A stretch of DNA of 64,000 nucleotides from Candidatus Woesearchaeota archaeon (GCA_028818155.1 JAPPOH010000014.1:201042-265041), one strand, 5' to 3'. Numbered from the stretch's first letter, positions 1 to 8,302 are shown. Notes: generated by a model not told the origin, from the sequence alone. Numbers and translations are program-made.

Positions 1-2
1 CC

Positions 3-2588
3 TTCCGAGTGGGGCAGGCAGGCTCTTCATTCAGTAGAATGGTCATCACAGAGAATGGCTCTGTTGGTATTGGTGATAACTTCCCTGATGCAGTGCTCGA
101 GCTCTCGAACAATGGAGGAAGTGACGATCTCTTCATGGCGTCAAGCGATGATAACAATGATGGTGACCTCTTCATTATCGACGGGGGCGGAAATGTCGGC
201 ATCGGCACAACAACACCTGATAAAGTTGTCACGATCTACAACGGCACCACGAACAGAAAAGTCGGGATTGACGATAGTGGTCTCTACTTCTCACGAACAG
301 CTGACGGCGCGTACTCGGGAACTATCATAGCGGATGCCGGCGGGAATCTCGATTATAGTGTGCGCAGCTTCCACACATTCGATGTGAATACTGTCAGTGA
401 ACTTGTTGTCGGGGAAGGGAGCGTTGGTGTTCGTACGTCATCGGGTAGCGAGCGGCTCACAGTCAATGGAAACGCATCATTCAATAACACACTCTTTGTT
501 CTCGAAAACGGACGAGTCGGCATCGGCACAAGCTCCCCGACTTACGAACTCGAAATACAAGGAGAGACATCACCACAACTAGAAATCGAAGATACGACAA
601 ACAACGCGCGAGGCTTCTTCCAAACACAAGACTCAGGAAGCCGTATTGGAACTGCAACAGCACACCCACTCCTCTTCGTAACAGGCCTTGTAAATCAAGC
701 AACACTGACCGCAGCAGGAAACTTTGGCCTTGGTATCGCAGCGCCTGCAACGAAACTCCACGTGAATGGAAGTATCAATGTAACACAGGATGAGGATGTG
801 TGTATCACTGGCGGCAACTGTTTGTCTGCAGCTGGCGGCCTCTGGACGAATTCAAGTGGGAATGCGACATACGTTGGTGGAAGGGTCGGTATTGGCACAT
901 CACCAACACAGGCAAAACTTCACGTACGCACAGAAGGGAGTCTTGCACCTGCACGATTCGAGACGGTCGGCACGAACGGATATGTCGTCCTACAAACGAA
1001 CAACAGCGGTCACGCAGGCATTACCATTAATACAGGAGATGCTGACCGCGCGGCAGGCATCGCGTTCGCTAACTCAGCTGAAGGGGATGAACGATGGTCC
1101 CTTGGCAGATATGAAGATGGCTCGTTTGCGATCAGTCAAACATCCTCAAGCTCAGGAGCAGGCTTCTACAATAACGCCCCTGTCAAGATCGAGAACGCCA
1201 CACCTGCGAATACGCTTGTCATCGATGCAAATGGGAATATTGGCTTGAGCGAAACAACTCCTGCCAGTATCTTGCACCTCACAGGACAGAGTCCGACGAT
1301 CACAGTGAATGACACTGGCGCTGCAAATGGAACCACAGTGAATGTCGTTGGCCTCGATCAATCGGTTGACACACTCTTCAGAATTCAGGACGAGGGCGTT
1401 ACTGAGATCTCACTCCTAAAAGATGGAACGTTTGGCCTCGGGAATGCATCCACGCACTACTGGTCAAATGGAGAGTTGCATACCTACTACTTCTACGGTG
1501 CGAATGGCGACGCGAGCACACCAACATTCAGGTTCATTAATGATCCTGATACAGGCATGGGACTTGCAGGAACAAACGCCATACGATTCATCACCGGTGG
1601 CAGTACACAAGCAACACTCGATTCCTCAGGTAATCTTGGTGTTGGCACAACAACACCTGCCACTGCACTCGATATAAACGGCACGATCAGAATTAGTAAC
1701 ATTGATGCTGACAATAAGATTCGTTTCCTTCGTACTGGAGGGAACACCTTCAGCATCGAACATGATACGTCAAGACTTTACTTCTACAATGGTTCAGAAG
1801 GAGGTTTGGCAATCGATAACATAAACCGCGTTGGTATTGGAACGATCAGTCCATCAGCGAGATTACATGTGGATGGCACGGTCCGTCTTGAAGACTTCAC
1901 CTCCTGTACTGCGTTAGAAACAGATGGCTCAGGTAATTTAGTGTGTGGCACGGATGATGTGAATGGGACTGGCGGTTCCTTATGGACGAATTCATCAGGC
2001 AACGCGACATACGTCAGCGGGAACGTTGGCATTGGCACGACAGCACCTGAAGAGATGCTCCATATCGACTCGAACACAGACGCACGCGTGTACATTGACG
2101 CGGGGAATGCTGGTGGCGGGACACCCTCGAGCAACACAAGATTACTGATCGAAGATAACACTGTCGTGTACATGGAGTTCCTTACACCGAACAATATCGC
2201 GCCAGGGATCATCTTCTCTGACGAGGATGCGAGCGATAGAGGAAGCGTCACATACGTACATGGTACAGATACACTCTATCTCGAATCAGCTGGCAACCTC
2301 ACACTCAGAAATGTTGGTGGCGATCGTATCGTGCTTGACGAATCTGGCGATGTGCACATAGATGAGGACACATTGTTTGTCGACATTGGCAGCAACTTCG
2401 TCGGCATTGAAACGAACACACCAGCGCGCCCACTACACATCAACGATGTCATGCGATTAGAACCGAGAAGTTCAGCACCTTCCTCACCAGGAGAAGGGGA
2501 TATCTACTTTGATTCAGATGAACATAAACCATGTTATTACAACAGCACAGACTGGGTGACTTTCGATGATAGCGCGACGTGTAGCTAA
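3..2588 (+). CDS. Repetitive surface fibre protein (5'-truncated by window)
   Basis: The open frame runs in from the left edge, so the N-terminus and any signal peptide are missing. About 860 residues are visible. The protein is built from about 11 units of the form [N/R]VGIGT-x-x-P-x-x-x-LHV, each followed by a variable serine, glycine and asparagine-rich strand region. This is the repeat seen in tail-fibre-like and trimeric adhesin-like stalks. Two units carry a CITGGNC-type or SCTALETDGSGNLVCG-type cysteine pair that also occurs in the giant fibre at 23568-32441, so the proteins are paralogues. The C-terminus ends in a short domain with two cysteines (near KPCYYNSTDW) and has no S74 chaperone domain. 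N-X-S/T sequons are frequent. Role inferred: extracellular fibre or adhesin. No enzymatic motif is visible. Confidence 0.75.
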   Translation, partial: FRVGQAGSSFSRMVITENGSVGIGDNFPDAVLELSNNGGSDDLFMASSDDNNDGDLFIIDGGGNVGIGTTTPDKVVTIYNGTTNRKVGIDDSGLYFSRTADGAYSGTIIADAGGNLDYSVRSFHTFDVNTVSELVVGEGSVGVRTSSGSERLTVNGNASFNNTLFVLENGRVGIGTSSPTYELEIQGETSPQLEIEDTTNNARGFFQTQDSGSRIGTATAHPLLFVTGLVNQATLTAAGNFGLGIAAPATKLHVNGSINVTQDEDVCITGGNCLSAAGGLWTNSSGNATYVGGRVGIGTSPTQAKLHVRTEGSLAPARFETVGTNGYVVLQTNNSGHAGITINTGDADRAAGIAFANSAEGDERWSLGRYEDGSFAISQTSSSSGAGFYNNAPVKIENATPANTLVIDANGNIGLSETTPASILHLTGQSPTITVNDTGAANGTTVNVVGLDQSVDTLFRIQDEGVTEISLLKDGTFGLGNASTHYWSNGELHTYYFYGANGDASTPTFRFINDPDTGMGLAGTNAIRFITGGSTQATLDSSGNLGVGTTTPATALDINGTIRISNIDADNKIRFLRTGGNTFSIEHDTSRLYFYNGSEGGLAIDNINRVGIGTISPSARLHVDGTVRLEDFTSCTALETDGSGNLVCGTDDVNGTGGSLWTNSSGNATYVSGNVGIGTTAPEEMLHIDSNTDARVYIDAGNAGGGTPSSNTRLLIEDNTVVYMEFLTPNNIAPGIIFSDEDASDRGSVTYVHGTDTLYLESAGNLTLRNVGGDRIVLDESGDVHIDEDTLFVDIGSNFVGIETNTPARPLHINDVMRLEPRSSAPSSPGEGDIYFDSDEHKPCYYNSTDWVTFDDSATCS

Positions 2589-2640
2589 AAATTTAAGAAG
2601 CGAAGAAAAAACAGACTATACTGTGGGGAATATATCAAAA

Positions 2641-3717
2641 ATGTTACACTTGTATCAAGAATGTTACATGCTGCTCTTCCTCTTAATCCTCTGTCTTCCA
2701 ACAGCACTCGCAGTTGAGGCAAGTGGCGGCGGCTATCAAGTCAGCGAATTCACAAACGGCCTGCAGGGCGGAGAAGCGTCCGGAAGCGGCTACAATGGTA
2801 GGTTCTTAACAACCACAACAACAGGATCCGCGGCATCCGGTGGTTCGTACGAAGGCACGGTCGGATTCTTTGGTGCAGAAGCTGCAGCGGAAGAAGAAAC
2901 AACAGAAGAAACAAGCAGTAGCTCCTCCTCAAGTGATAATGGAGGGAGTGGCACGTACAGACCACCTACCGTCATCACAAGTACGCCGAAATCATTCACA
3001 CTCACAACACTCACAACGCATAGAGTCCTCGTTAATGGCGAGGAGATTGTTGTACGCATCCAATCACAAACTGACGATACCGTCACACTCTCGTTCTCAG
3101 GAACAACTGCAACACTCGAAGCAGGAACGGGAGGATTCGTTGAAGAGGTTGGCGTGTACGCCTACGTCACAAGTGTCTATCAGGGAGCGACAGTCTTCTC
3201 GCTCAGCACTGGCGAGCGGAAACCATTCACCTTCGAGTTCGATGTGCCAATACAAACGATCACTGTGTATGCCGTGCAAGAACCTGTCATCACTGTCACA
3301 GAGCGCGATGACCCGCCAGCGACACTCGAAGACGCGTACGCGTACTTCGAGATTCTTGCAGATACGGAAATCGAGCAAGCAATCATCACGTTCAGAGTGC
3401 CACACGAGCAGGCGATGCTCTTCAGGTATGGTACCGCATGGAACACACTAGAGACAACAAAGCTCTATGCAGATAGCGAGTACACGTACTTTAGCGCCAC
3501 AACACCTGGGTTTAGCTGGTACGCGATCCAAGTGATTGAGATGAATGTGACACCGCAAAACATCTCAGCAGATGGCACAGTTGAGGGCGTGCGTGAGCAG
3601 CCGGTTGTGGTGAAACATGAGACGAAGTTCAAGGGATGGGTCCTCATCGTTGCTGGGCTTGCAGTGCTTGCGCTTCTTGCCTGGTTGTATAAAGCATATC
3701 TTGATCCGCAGAAGTAA
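2641..3717 (+). CDS. PGF-pre-PGF domain surface protein with C-terminal membrane anchor
   Basis: The protein is 358 aa from ATG 2641. An in-frame ATG at 2668 gives a neater signal peptide (MLLFLLILCLPTALA), so the start is uncertain. After the signal comes a Gly/Ser/Glu-rich low-complexity stretch with a run of serines. A beta-rich region follows, then a segment ending in TPGFSWYAIQV that matches the archaeal PGF-pre-PGF domain (conserved ITFRVP, LFRY, W-x-x-L, PGFS-[WY]-[FY]-AI). A single C-terminal membrane helix (about GWVLIVAGLAVLALLAWLY) and a short positive tail follow. The frame lies just downstream of the fibre gene, so it may be its partner or anchor. The family occurs on archaeal envelopes and its exact role is unknown. 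Confidence 0.75.
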   Translation: MLHLYQECYMLLFLLILCLPTALAVEASGGGYQVSEFTNGLQGGEASGSGYNGRFLTTTTTGSAASGGSYEGTVGFFGAEAAAEEETTEETSSSSSSSDNGGSGTYRPPTVITSTPKSFTLTTLTTHRVLVNGEEIVVRIQSQTDDTVTLSFSGTTATLEAGTGGFVEEVGVYAYVTSVYQGATVFSLSTGERKPFTFEFDVPIQTITVYAVQEPVITVTERDDPPATLEDAYAYFEILADTEIEQAIITFRVPHEQAMLFRYGTAWNTLETTKLYADSEYTYFSATTPGFSWYAIQVIEMNVTPQNISADGTVEGVREQPVVVKHETKFKGWVLIVAGLAVLALLAWLYKAYLDPQK

Positions 3718-3720
3718 GTT

Positions 3721-3754
3721 ACCCTGTAGAATCAAAAAAAGAAAAATACAGGGT
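3721..3754. repeat. Post-stop inverted repeat
   Basis: Arms ACCCTGTA (3721-3728) and TACAGGGT (3747-3754) are a perfect 8-bp inverted repeat around an A-rich loop, starting 3 nt after the stop codon of the PGF-pre-PGF gene. It may be a transcript-end hairpin. It has no U-run on the coding strand, so it is not a classical archaeal terminator. Confidence 0.5.
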
Positions 3755-3764
3755 AGAAATGGCA

Positions 3765-3836
3765 CCACTGGCCAGACGTTTCTCGTCGTGAAAAAGGCGA
3801 AATTCCACTGGACATGCACACGTGAGCTATTTAAAG
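3765..3836 (+). promoter_or_regulatory. Tandem CCACTGG control region and TATA box of dinD-like gene 1
   Basis: CCACTGGCCA (3765) and CCACTGGACA (3805) are exactly 40 bp apart. The second runs into a 32-nt stretch ending in the TATA box CTATTTAAAG (3827-3836), 25 nt upstream of ATG 3857. The same arrangement, with the same 40-bp spacing and a shared TCTCGTC in the spacer, precedes the paralogue at 20687-21517. This looks like an operator pair plus promoter. Confidence 0.65.
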
Positions 3837-3856
3837 TACCGTTGAATCCTTCTTTC

Positions 3857-4678
3857 ATGAAGAAAATTGTTGTTTTCCAGGATCGGCGAATCAGGCGAAT
3901 CTGGCACGATGACGAATGGTGGTTCTCAGTTATCGATGTTGTTGAAGCGTTGACTGAAAGTTCTAATTCCAGAAGATATTGGTCTGATTTAAAAAGGAAA
4001 CTCACAGAACAAGAAGGATTTGAGTTGTACGAAAAAATCGTACAACTGAAACTAGAGTCGCCAGATGGGAAATCTTACAGAACAGATTGCGCCAACACCA
4101 AGAATATGTTGCGAATCATCCAATCAATCCCATCAAAAAACGCAGAACCCTTCAAACAATGGCTCGCGAAAGTCGGCTATGAACGCGTCCAGGAGATTGA
4201 AAACCCAGAACTTGCATACGAGCGAGCAAAGAAGTATTACGATCTGAAAGGATATCCTAAGGACTGGATCGAGCAACGTGTGCAGAGCATCAAAGTTCGG
4301 CAAGAGCTCACCGATGAATGGAAGAAGAGAGATGTGACAGAAGAACACGAATACGCCATCCTCACAAACGAGATCAGTACAGCAACATTTGGCATTCCAA
4401 TCAAGGAGCACAAAGAGCTCAAGAACCTCGATCCGAAATTCAAGAACCAAAACCTCCGAGATCACATGACAAGCCTTGAACTTGTCTTCAACATGCTCGG
4501 GGAAGCCTCCACAAAAGAAATAGCGAAAGAACAAGATGCACAAGGGTTCTCAGAAAACAAGACTGCTGCAGAAAAAGGTGGGCAAATCGCTGGCGATGCA
4601 AGGAAAAGCCTTGAGAAGCAAACAGGAAAGAGCGTCGTGAGCAAGAAGAACGTTGACGATATACAAAAACTCACATAA
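3857..4678 (+). CDS. BRO-N / DinD-like (phage antirepressor-type) protein, copy 1
   Basis: The protein is 273 aa from ATG 3857, 25 nt below a TATA box. A longer upstream frame exists but lacks coding character. Residues 1-100 form a BRO-N (Bro/antirepressor) domain: IRRIWHDDEWWFSVIDVVEAL, then a region with TDCANTKNMLRIIQSIPS and EPFKQWLAKVGYERVQE. Residues 110-273 resemble the C-terminal part of E. coli DinD (ILTNEIS-x-ATFG, NLRDHMTSLELVFNMLGEAST, GG-x-IAGDARK-x-LE). BRO-N proteins bind DNA, and DinD modulates RecA in bacteria. Whether that holds in archaea is unknown. A paralogue at 20687-21517 is very similar throughout and shares the promoter region. A hairpin repeat follows the stop directly. 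Confidence 0.85.
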   Translation: MKKIVVFQDRRIRRIWHDDEWWFSVIDVVEALTESSNSRRYWSDLKRKLTEQEGFELYEKIVQLKLESPDGKSYRTDCANTKNMLRIIQSIPSKNAEPFKQWLAKVGYERVQEIENPELAYERAKKYYDLKGYPKDWIEQRVQSIKVRQELTDEWKKRDVTEEHEYAILTNEISTATFGIPIKEHKELKNLDPKFKNQNLRDHMTSLELVFNMLGEASTKEIAKEQDAQGFSENKTAAEKGGQIAGDARKSLEKQTGKSVVSKKNVDDIQKLT

Positions 4679-4714
4679 TTCCCCTTACAAATAATTTTTG
4701 CAATGTAAGGGGAA
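4679..4714. repeat. 36-nt hairpin repeat, left copy flanking fic
   Basis: The sequence begins immediately after the stop codon of the DinD-like gene. Its ends TTCCCCTTACA and TGTAAGGGGAA form a perfect 11-bp inverted repeat. A second copy, 32 of 36 identical by eye, sits right after the fic stop codon at 5755-5790. Confidence 0.8.
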
Positions 4715-4716
4715 AA

Positions 4717-4724
4717 CTTAAATA
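4717..4724 (+). promoter_or_regulatory. TATA box of fic gene
   Basis: ACTTAAAT lies about 20 nt upstream of ATG 4740, consistent with a leaderless transcript. It abuts the right end of the left hairpin repeat, so the cassette carries its own promoter. Confidence 0.45.
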
Positions 4725-4739
4725 GTGAGTTGTAACACT

Positions 4740-5753
4740 ATGCGCATGGTCTATATTCACACAAAGAAAGTAGGAGAGACAACATACTACACGCTCAGAA
4801 TCTCCTATCGAAAAAACGGCAAAGTCGTCACAAAAGATCTCGAAAACCTCGGAACAGACCTCTCAAAGATAAGCATTGCAACACTTGAGAAAAAATACAA
4901 GAAAGAGGTCAGAAAGTCATACAAGACGCTCAAACGATTCCTTGATACGAACTACTATCTGCGAGAAGCTAAAAAGAAGAAACACAAACAGCACACCTTC
5001 TTAACACAAGAACAACACCACAGCATTGAAGCTGCAAGAATACACTACACAACGAAGTTTCTCGCACTCGACAAGCTCTCACAGCACGAAATCTATGAAC
5101 ATTTCCTTTTGAAGTTCGCAGTCAACAGCACCGCCATTGAAGGGAACACCATCACTCTCAAAGAAGCAGATCTCCTACTACGAGAAAACATCCTACCGAA
5201 AGGAAAGCACATACGAGAAGTCTACGACTTACAAAACACAAGAACAGTGTTTGCTGAACTCCTCAAAACCAATCCAAAAATCTCACACAAGACCATGATT
5301 CTCGTGCACGATGCACTGCTCGTGAATATCGATAGGCGAGTGGGCTATCGAACAACAGATATCGAAATATTCGGGCAGCCATTCAAGCCAACGCCAGGCA
5401 GATACGTACGAGATGATATGCAGTTCCTCTTACAATGGTACAATAAGAACAAGAAAACGTTACACCCATTTCTGCTTGCCGTCTGTTTCCACCATAAGTT
5501 TGAGAACATTCATCCGTTTGCGGACGGTAATGGCAGAACGGGCAGAATGCTCATGAATCACATTCTGATACAACACAAGTACCCACCACTTGTTGTGAGC
5601 AGACGCCATAGAGACGAGTACATTAGCGTCATTAGTAGAGCAGACGCTGCAATTAAGAGCGATATCGGCGCAGTAAACGAACACTACCTTCCGCTCATCG
5701 AGTTTCTTGCCTTATCCCTCGAAGAATCGTACTGGGATACATTCCTTTTCTGA
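4740..5753 (+). CDS. Fic domain protein (predicted AMPylase)
   Basis: The protein is 337 aa. ATG 4740 is the first good start (4746 is also possible). The Fic core motif HPFADGNGRTGR lies near residue 258. An inhibitory-helix motif, S-T-A-I-E-G-N, lies near residue 130, N-terminal to the core, which places it in the self-inhibited class II Fic proteins. The N-terminal 60 residues (YIHTKKVGETTYYTLRISYR) look like the small beta domain common in archaeal and bacterial Fic proteins of this length. Known Fic enzymes transfer AMP or another phosphate-containing group to a hydroxyl of a target protein. The target here is unknown. The gene stands alone between two copies of a 36-nt hairpin repeat and next to the SRP RNA gene, so it looks like an inserted cassette. 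Confidence 0.9.
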   Translation: MRMVYIHTKKVGETTYYTLRISYRKNGKVVTKDLENLGTDLSKISIATLEKKYKKEVRKSYKTLKRFLDTNYYLREAKKKKHKQHTFLTQEQHHSIEAARIHYTTKFLALDKLSQHEIYEHFLLKFAVNSTAIEGNTITLKEADLLLRENILPKGKHIREVYDLQNTRTVFAELLKTNPKISHKTMILVHDALLVNIDRRVGYRTTDIEIFGQPFKPTPGRYVRDDMQFLLQWYNKNKKTLHPFLLAVCFHHKFENIHPFADGNGRTGRMLMNHILIQHKYPPLVVSRRHRDEYISVISRADAAIKSDIGAVNEHYLPLIEFLALSLEESYWDTFLF

Positions 5754-5754
5754 T

Positions 5755-5790
5755 TTCCCCCTACAACTCATTTTTACAATGTAAGGGGAA
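5755..5790. repeat. 36-nt hairpin repeat, right copy flanking fic
   Basis: Second copy of the repeat at 4679-4714, starting 1 nt after the fic stop. Its arms TTCCCCCTACA and TGTAAGGGGAA pair with one mismatch. It lies exactly between the fic 3' end and the 3' end of the convergent SRP RNA, so it may also serve as a shared transcript end. Confidence 0.8.
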
Positions 5791-6066
5791 AGCGTGCACA
5801 CCTGTACCTGGACGGGCCCCAAACTGTTCGAGGGACACGAATCTTCCTCCCCTGCGCGACCCGCACTACGCGCACTGTACACCTTACTGCTGCTCCATTC
5901 CTGGCCTGACAGGGTTCAGCGTGCAACACACCAGTACGGACGCAGGATCGACAGTCCAAACGCGACTCGTACAGCCGAGGTGATCGCCTCAGCACAGGCT
6001 TCAGCTCCGCCATGAAGTCGATTTGCGGTAACAAGACACGACTAACGCCCCAGCCTAGCACGAGGC
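5791..6066 (-). ncRNA. Signal recognition particle (7S) RNA
   Basis: Read on the minus strand, the conserved helix 8 core is present: CCTGTCAGGCC, then GGAATGGAGCAGCAG (about 5881-5917), which binds SRP54. The 5' domain has the archaeal GTGCTAGGCTGGGG start and the GTTACCGCAAATCGAC region (apical loops that pair with each other). The 5' end (CGTGC near 6062) and the 3' end (GCACG near 5792) can pair as helix 1. Length, about 276 nt, is near the archaeal norm of 300. It is the RNA core of SRP and guides secretory proteins such as the fibres here to the membrane. Ends are approximate. A 330-aa frame across it is an artefact of structured, GC-rich RNA. Confidence 0.92.
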
Positions 6067-6082
6067 AAGGAGCTCTCGGGCG

Positions 6083-6090
6083 TTTATAAA
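6083..6090 (-). promoter_or_regulatory. TATA box of SRP RNA gene
   Basis: TTTATAAA on the minus strand lies about 25 nt upstream of the inferred SRP RNA 5' end near 6062-6066. It is a near-perfect archaeal TATA element in an AT-poor surround. Confidence 0.7.
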
Positions 6091-6131
6091 TGTATACGCA
6101 GATACTAATATAAAAGGGAGACAACAAGTAT

Positions 6132-6503
6132 ATGGTCATGAACTGGGTAACTGTTCTCCAAGTGCTCCTCGCACTCAGCATCTTCAACGTGTGGCTATTG
6201 CGCTTCAACAAGAAAACACAATACCGAGCAGGTAATGCTAAGACCATGATCGAAGAATTCGATAAGTACGGACTCCCTGCAAAATGCGTTTGGTATGTGG
6301 GTGCGTGCAAACTGCTGCTCGCAGCTCTCTTACTCGTAGGCATATGGTACCCAACTGTAACCGTTCCCGCAGCTGCAGGTCTTGCTGGCTTCATGGTCTG
6401 CGCCATTGTCATGCATCTGAAAGTGAAGGATCCATGGCAAAAATCAGTGCCCGCAACACTCATGCTCCTGCTCGCACTGCTTGTCGTGTACGGCGGGTTA
6501 TGA
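6132..6503 (+). CDS. DoxX-like small membrane protein
   Basis: The protein is 123 aa with four hydrophobic helices. The middle segment (VYVGACKLLLAALLLVGIWYP-type pattern, then a VP-AAAGLAGFM helix and a conserved MHLKVKDPW loop) resembles the DoxX-like family (DoxX_2). A TATA-like AATATAAAAGG (6107-6117) lies about 20 nt upstream. The two in-frame ATGs (6132, 6138) leave the start open by two codons. Function is unknown for this family branch; related proteins are linked to redox or stress membranes. The stop overlaps the next gene start (ATGA), implying co-translation with the jelly-roll protein. Confidence 0.7.
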   Translation: MVMNWVTVLQVLLALSIFNVWLLRFNKKTQYRAGNAKTMIEEFDKYGLPAKCVWYVGACKLLLAALLLVGIWYPTVTVPAAAGLAGFMVCAIVMHLKVKDPWQKSVPATLMLLLALLVVYGGL

Positions 6504-7501
6504 CCATGTGGAAACTCCTCTGCAGCATCATACTTCTCCTCCTGCTCAGTATCGTTATTATCGACTATTTTCATGATGGGAGTGAGGGCACAGAACCTGC
6601 CAGCCAAACAGAGCATGATTTCACCTTCGAAAACGATGGCGAGACAGTCTACGTAAGCAACGGAAAAGCGTACGATAAGAACGGCAAACATCTTGCGGAC
6701 CTCTACGATCCAAACCATTTCAACGAGCACTATGTCGAGGAAGACGGCACACTCTATCTTGTGCATGACGGAACTCGATATGCAACCACAACGGAGCTTA
6801 CAACCGACTTTGAATACGATGCGCTCGCAGACATCATGGCAAGCGAAGAGCGTTGGGAACAGTATATGTGGAATTCCTACACGACAAACCCCGAGTTCTC
6901 AGGAAAAAAAGACAATTACCACGATGTTGGTAACACCATTGAACTCGCACAAGACCCCACAGGACGCGAGAACCGTGTCCTCAAAACAACAGCGAAAGCA
7001 ACGGGCAAAGTCTCAAAAGCATCGGTGAAACGAGAGCTCTTCTATTTCCCAGAAGGAAGCGAAATCTACTTTGAAGGGTGGTTCTATATCGAAGGAGAAG
7101 ACATCTACGATGGTGGCGGCACAACAATTTTAGATATTGAGAGTAACTGGGCGCTCGGCTCGCCAGGCATCAGGCTCATTTTCAAGGATGGCGATGCACT
7201 CGCGTACGAAGTGAAAGGGATGCAGAAGACATATCGACAGGAAAGCCCTGTCGAGTTCCCAAGCAAGGAATGGGTCCATGTGAAAGGCCGCATTCTTGTT
7301 TCATCTGACAACGGCGAGATGCAGCTCTGGCAGAACGACCAGCTCGTGCTTGATACAGAAGGACAGACACTCCCATATCCCGGCACGTTCCTGAACACGG
7401 TCGAGGTCGGGACCACAGCGATCTCCAAGTACGCCAAGAACGATCAGACAATCTACGTTGATGACTTCACGATATCCGGGAGTCCGAGCGAAATCTTTTA
7501 G
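6500..7501 (+). CDS. Membrane-anchored ConA-like / polysaccharide-lyase-like jelly-roll protein
   Basis: The protein is 333 aa. ATG 6500 overlaps the previous stop; 6506 is an alternative. Residues 3-22 are one hydrophobic helix (LLCSIILLLLLSIVIIDYF), a signal anchor, and the rest is acidic and extracellular. The C-terminal 220 residues carry beta-sandwich features of polysaccharide-lyase or ConA-like folds: EIYFEGWFYIEG, then GIRLIFKDGDALAYEV, EWVHVKGRILVSS, GEMQLWQNDQLVLDT and a final IYVDDFTISG strand. These jelly rolls bind or cleave acidic glycans. I cannot identify catalytic residues, so a glycan-binding role is as likely as lyase activity. It sits between a DoxX-like protein and a prepilin. 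Confidence 0.6.
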   Translation: MTMWKLLCSIILLLLLSIVIIDYFHDGSEGTEPASQTEHDFTFENDGETVYVSNGKAYDKNGKHLADLYDPNHFNEHYVEEDGTLYLVHDGTRYATTTELTTDFEYDALADIMASEERWEQYMWNSYTTNPEFSGKKDNYHDVGNTIELAQDPTGRENRVLKTTAKATGKVSKASVKRELFYFPEGSEIYFEGWFYIEGEDIYDGGGTTILDIESNWALGSPGIRLIFKDGDALAYEVKGMQKTYRQESPVEFPSKEWVHVKGRILVSSDNGEMQLWQNDQLVLDTEGQTLPYPGTFLNTVEVGTTAISKYAKNDQTIYVDDFTISGSPSEIF

Positions 7502-7524
7502 AAGCGCGCACACGCTATTCGACC

Positions 7525-8097
7525 ATGCGTCGTGGACAAGCAGCACTCGAATTCATCATGACCTACGGCTGGGCGATATTAGCCGTACTAGCAGCCATCG
7601 CAGCCCTCGCATACTTCGGCGTCTTGAATCCTGCGGCATACCTCCCAAATAAGTGCACAGTCAGCCCTGAGTTCGGGTGCATTGATTTTCAGTTGACACA
7701 ATGGACAGCGGAAGGTGAAGCTGCAGACGTTGACGATGGAGAAGTCAAAGTGCGGCTCGTGAACAACGTAGGAGTGCCCGTCAACATTACAAATATCAAC
7801 CTCACCCACTCTGGGACGTGGCGCGATGGTACACCGCCAAGTGGGCCGTTCTGTCCGATGCGCTATACGTATGATTCGTGGGTGAATGACGAACACTCGA
7901 TCATCGTCGGTGCTGGCGACGAGTTCGAGTTTAATTGCAATCCTCGACAGCAATATCTCGTAGGCTGGGATGGCGTCGGCACGTATGGCAAGGTCGACTT
8001 CACAATTACGTACATCAAATCAGGAAAAGTGTACGAACACAAGGCCCGCGGCGAGGTCCGCTCGGAAGTGATCGAGCAAGTGGATCATCTCCCATAA
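7525..8097 (+). CDS. Class III signal peptide (type IV pilin-like) protein
   Basis: The protein is 190 aa. The N-terminus MRRGQAALEFIMTYGWAILA is a textbook archaeal class III signal: basic residues, a G-Q processing site for prepilin peptidase, glutamate at +5 of the mature chain, and a hydrophobic helix to about residue 33. The exported part has four or more cysteines, beta-rich repeats and two NIT/NLT sequons. It would be cleaved by an archaeal prepilin peptidase (not in this window) and assembled into a pilus-like filament, or be a minor pilin. It starts 24 nt after the jelly-roll gene, so the two are probably transcribed together. Confidence 0.8.
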   Translation: MRRGQAALEFIMTYGWAILAVLAAIAALAYFGVLNPAAYLPNKCTVSPEFGCIDFQLTQWTAEGEAADVDDGEVKVRLVNNVGVPVNITNINLTHSGTWRDGTPPSGPFCPMRYTYDSWVNDEHSIIVGAGDEFEFNCNPRQQYLVGWDGVGTYGKVDFTITYIKSGKVYEHKARGEVRSEVIEQVDHLP

Positions 8098-8198
8098 GCC
8101 ACTGGTCAAGTGCACATTTTATATAGAACGTCTCACCTCCTCAGTACTTCGTGAGGGGGAAATATATACGCGAATATATACATGGGAAGTGCAACATG

Positions 8199-8207
8199 CT
8201 TATAAAG
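8199..8207 (+). promoter_or_regulatory. TATA box of nrdJ
   Basis: CTTATAAAG gives an expected transcription start near 8225-8232, so the nrdJ transcript has a leader of about 70-75 nt, unlike most genes here. The leader carries the NrdR-like boxes and a Shine-Dalgarno GGAGG at 8291-8295, 7 nt before ATG 8303. Confidence 0.55.
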
Positions 8208-8221
8208 AGAGCATACCCATT

Positions 8222-8269
8222 CCACTATCTATTGCGTGTGACAAAATAACAAAACACTACATCTAGTGT
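8222..8269 (+). promoter_or_regulatory. Tandem NrdR-box-like operators upstream of nrdJ
   Basis: Box B, ACACTACATCTAGTGT (8254-8269), fits the NrdR consensus ACACWATATATWGTGT at 14 of 16 positions and is a near-perfect palindrome. Box A, CCACTATCTATTGCGT (8222-8237), fits at 13 of 16. Their starts are 32 bp apart, matching the spacing of bacterial NrdR box pairs (about 31-32 bp). They overlap and follow the inferred transcription start, which suits repression. NrdR itself is not encoded in this window. Confidence 0.6.
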
Positions 8270-8302
8270 TTCATCATATGTACCACAAACGGAGGCAACA
8301 CA

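Noticed and set aside
4679..5790. Integron attC sites around fic
   Set aside because: The arms lack the attC core RYYYAAC/GTTRRRY and no integron integrase is in the window; kept only as an analogy.
5774..6766. A 330-aa minus-strand frame across 5774-6766
   Set aside because: It covers the SRP RNA and the antisense of two real genes; the composition is cysteine- and arginine-rich and has no domain.
8222..8302. Cobalamin riboswitch in the nrdJ leader
   Set aside because: The leader is only about 75 nt and lacks the B12-box; two palindromes and a Shine-Dalgarno site explain it. Such riboswitches need about 200 nt.
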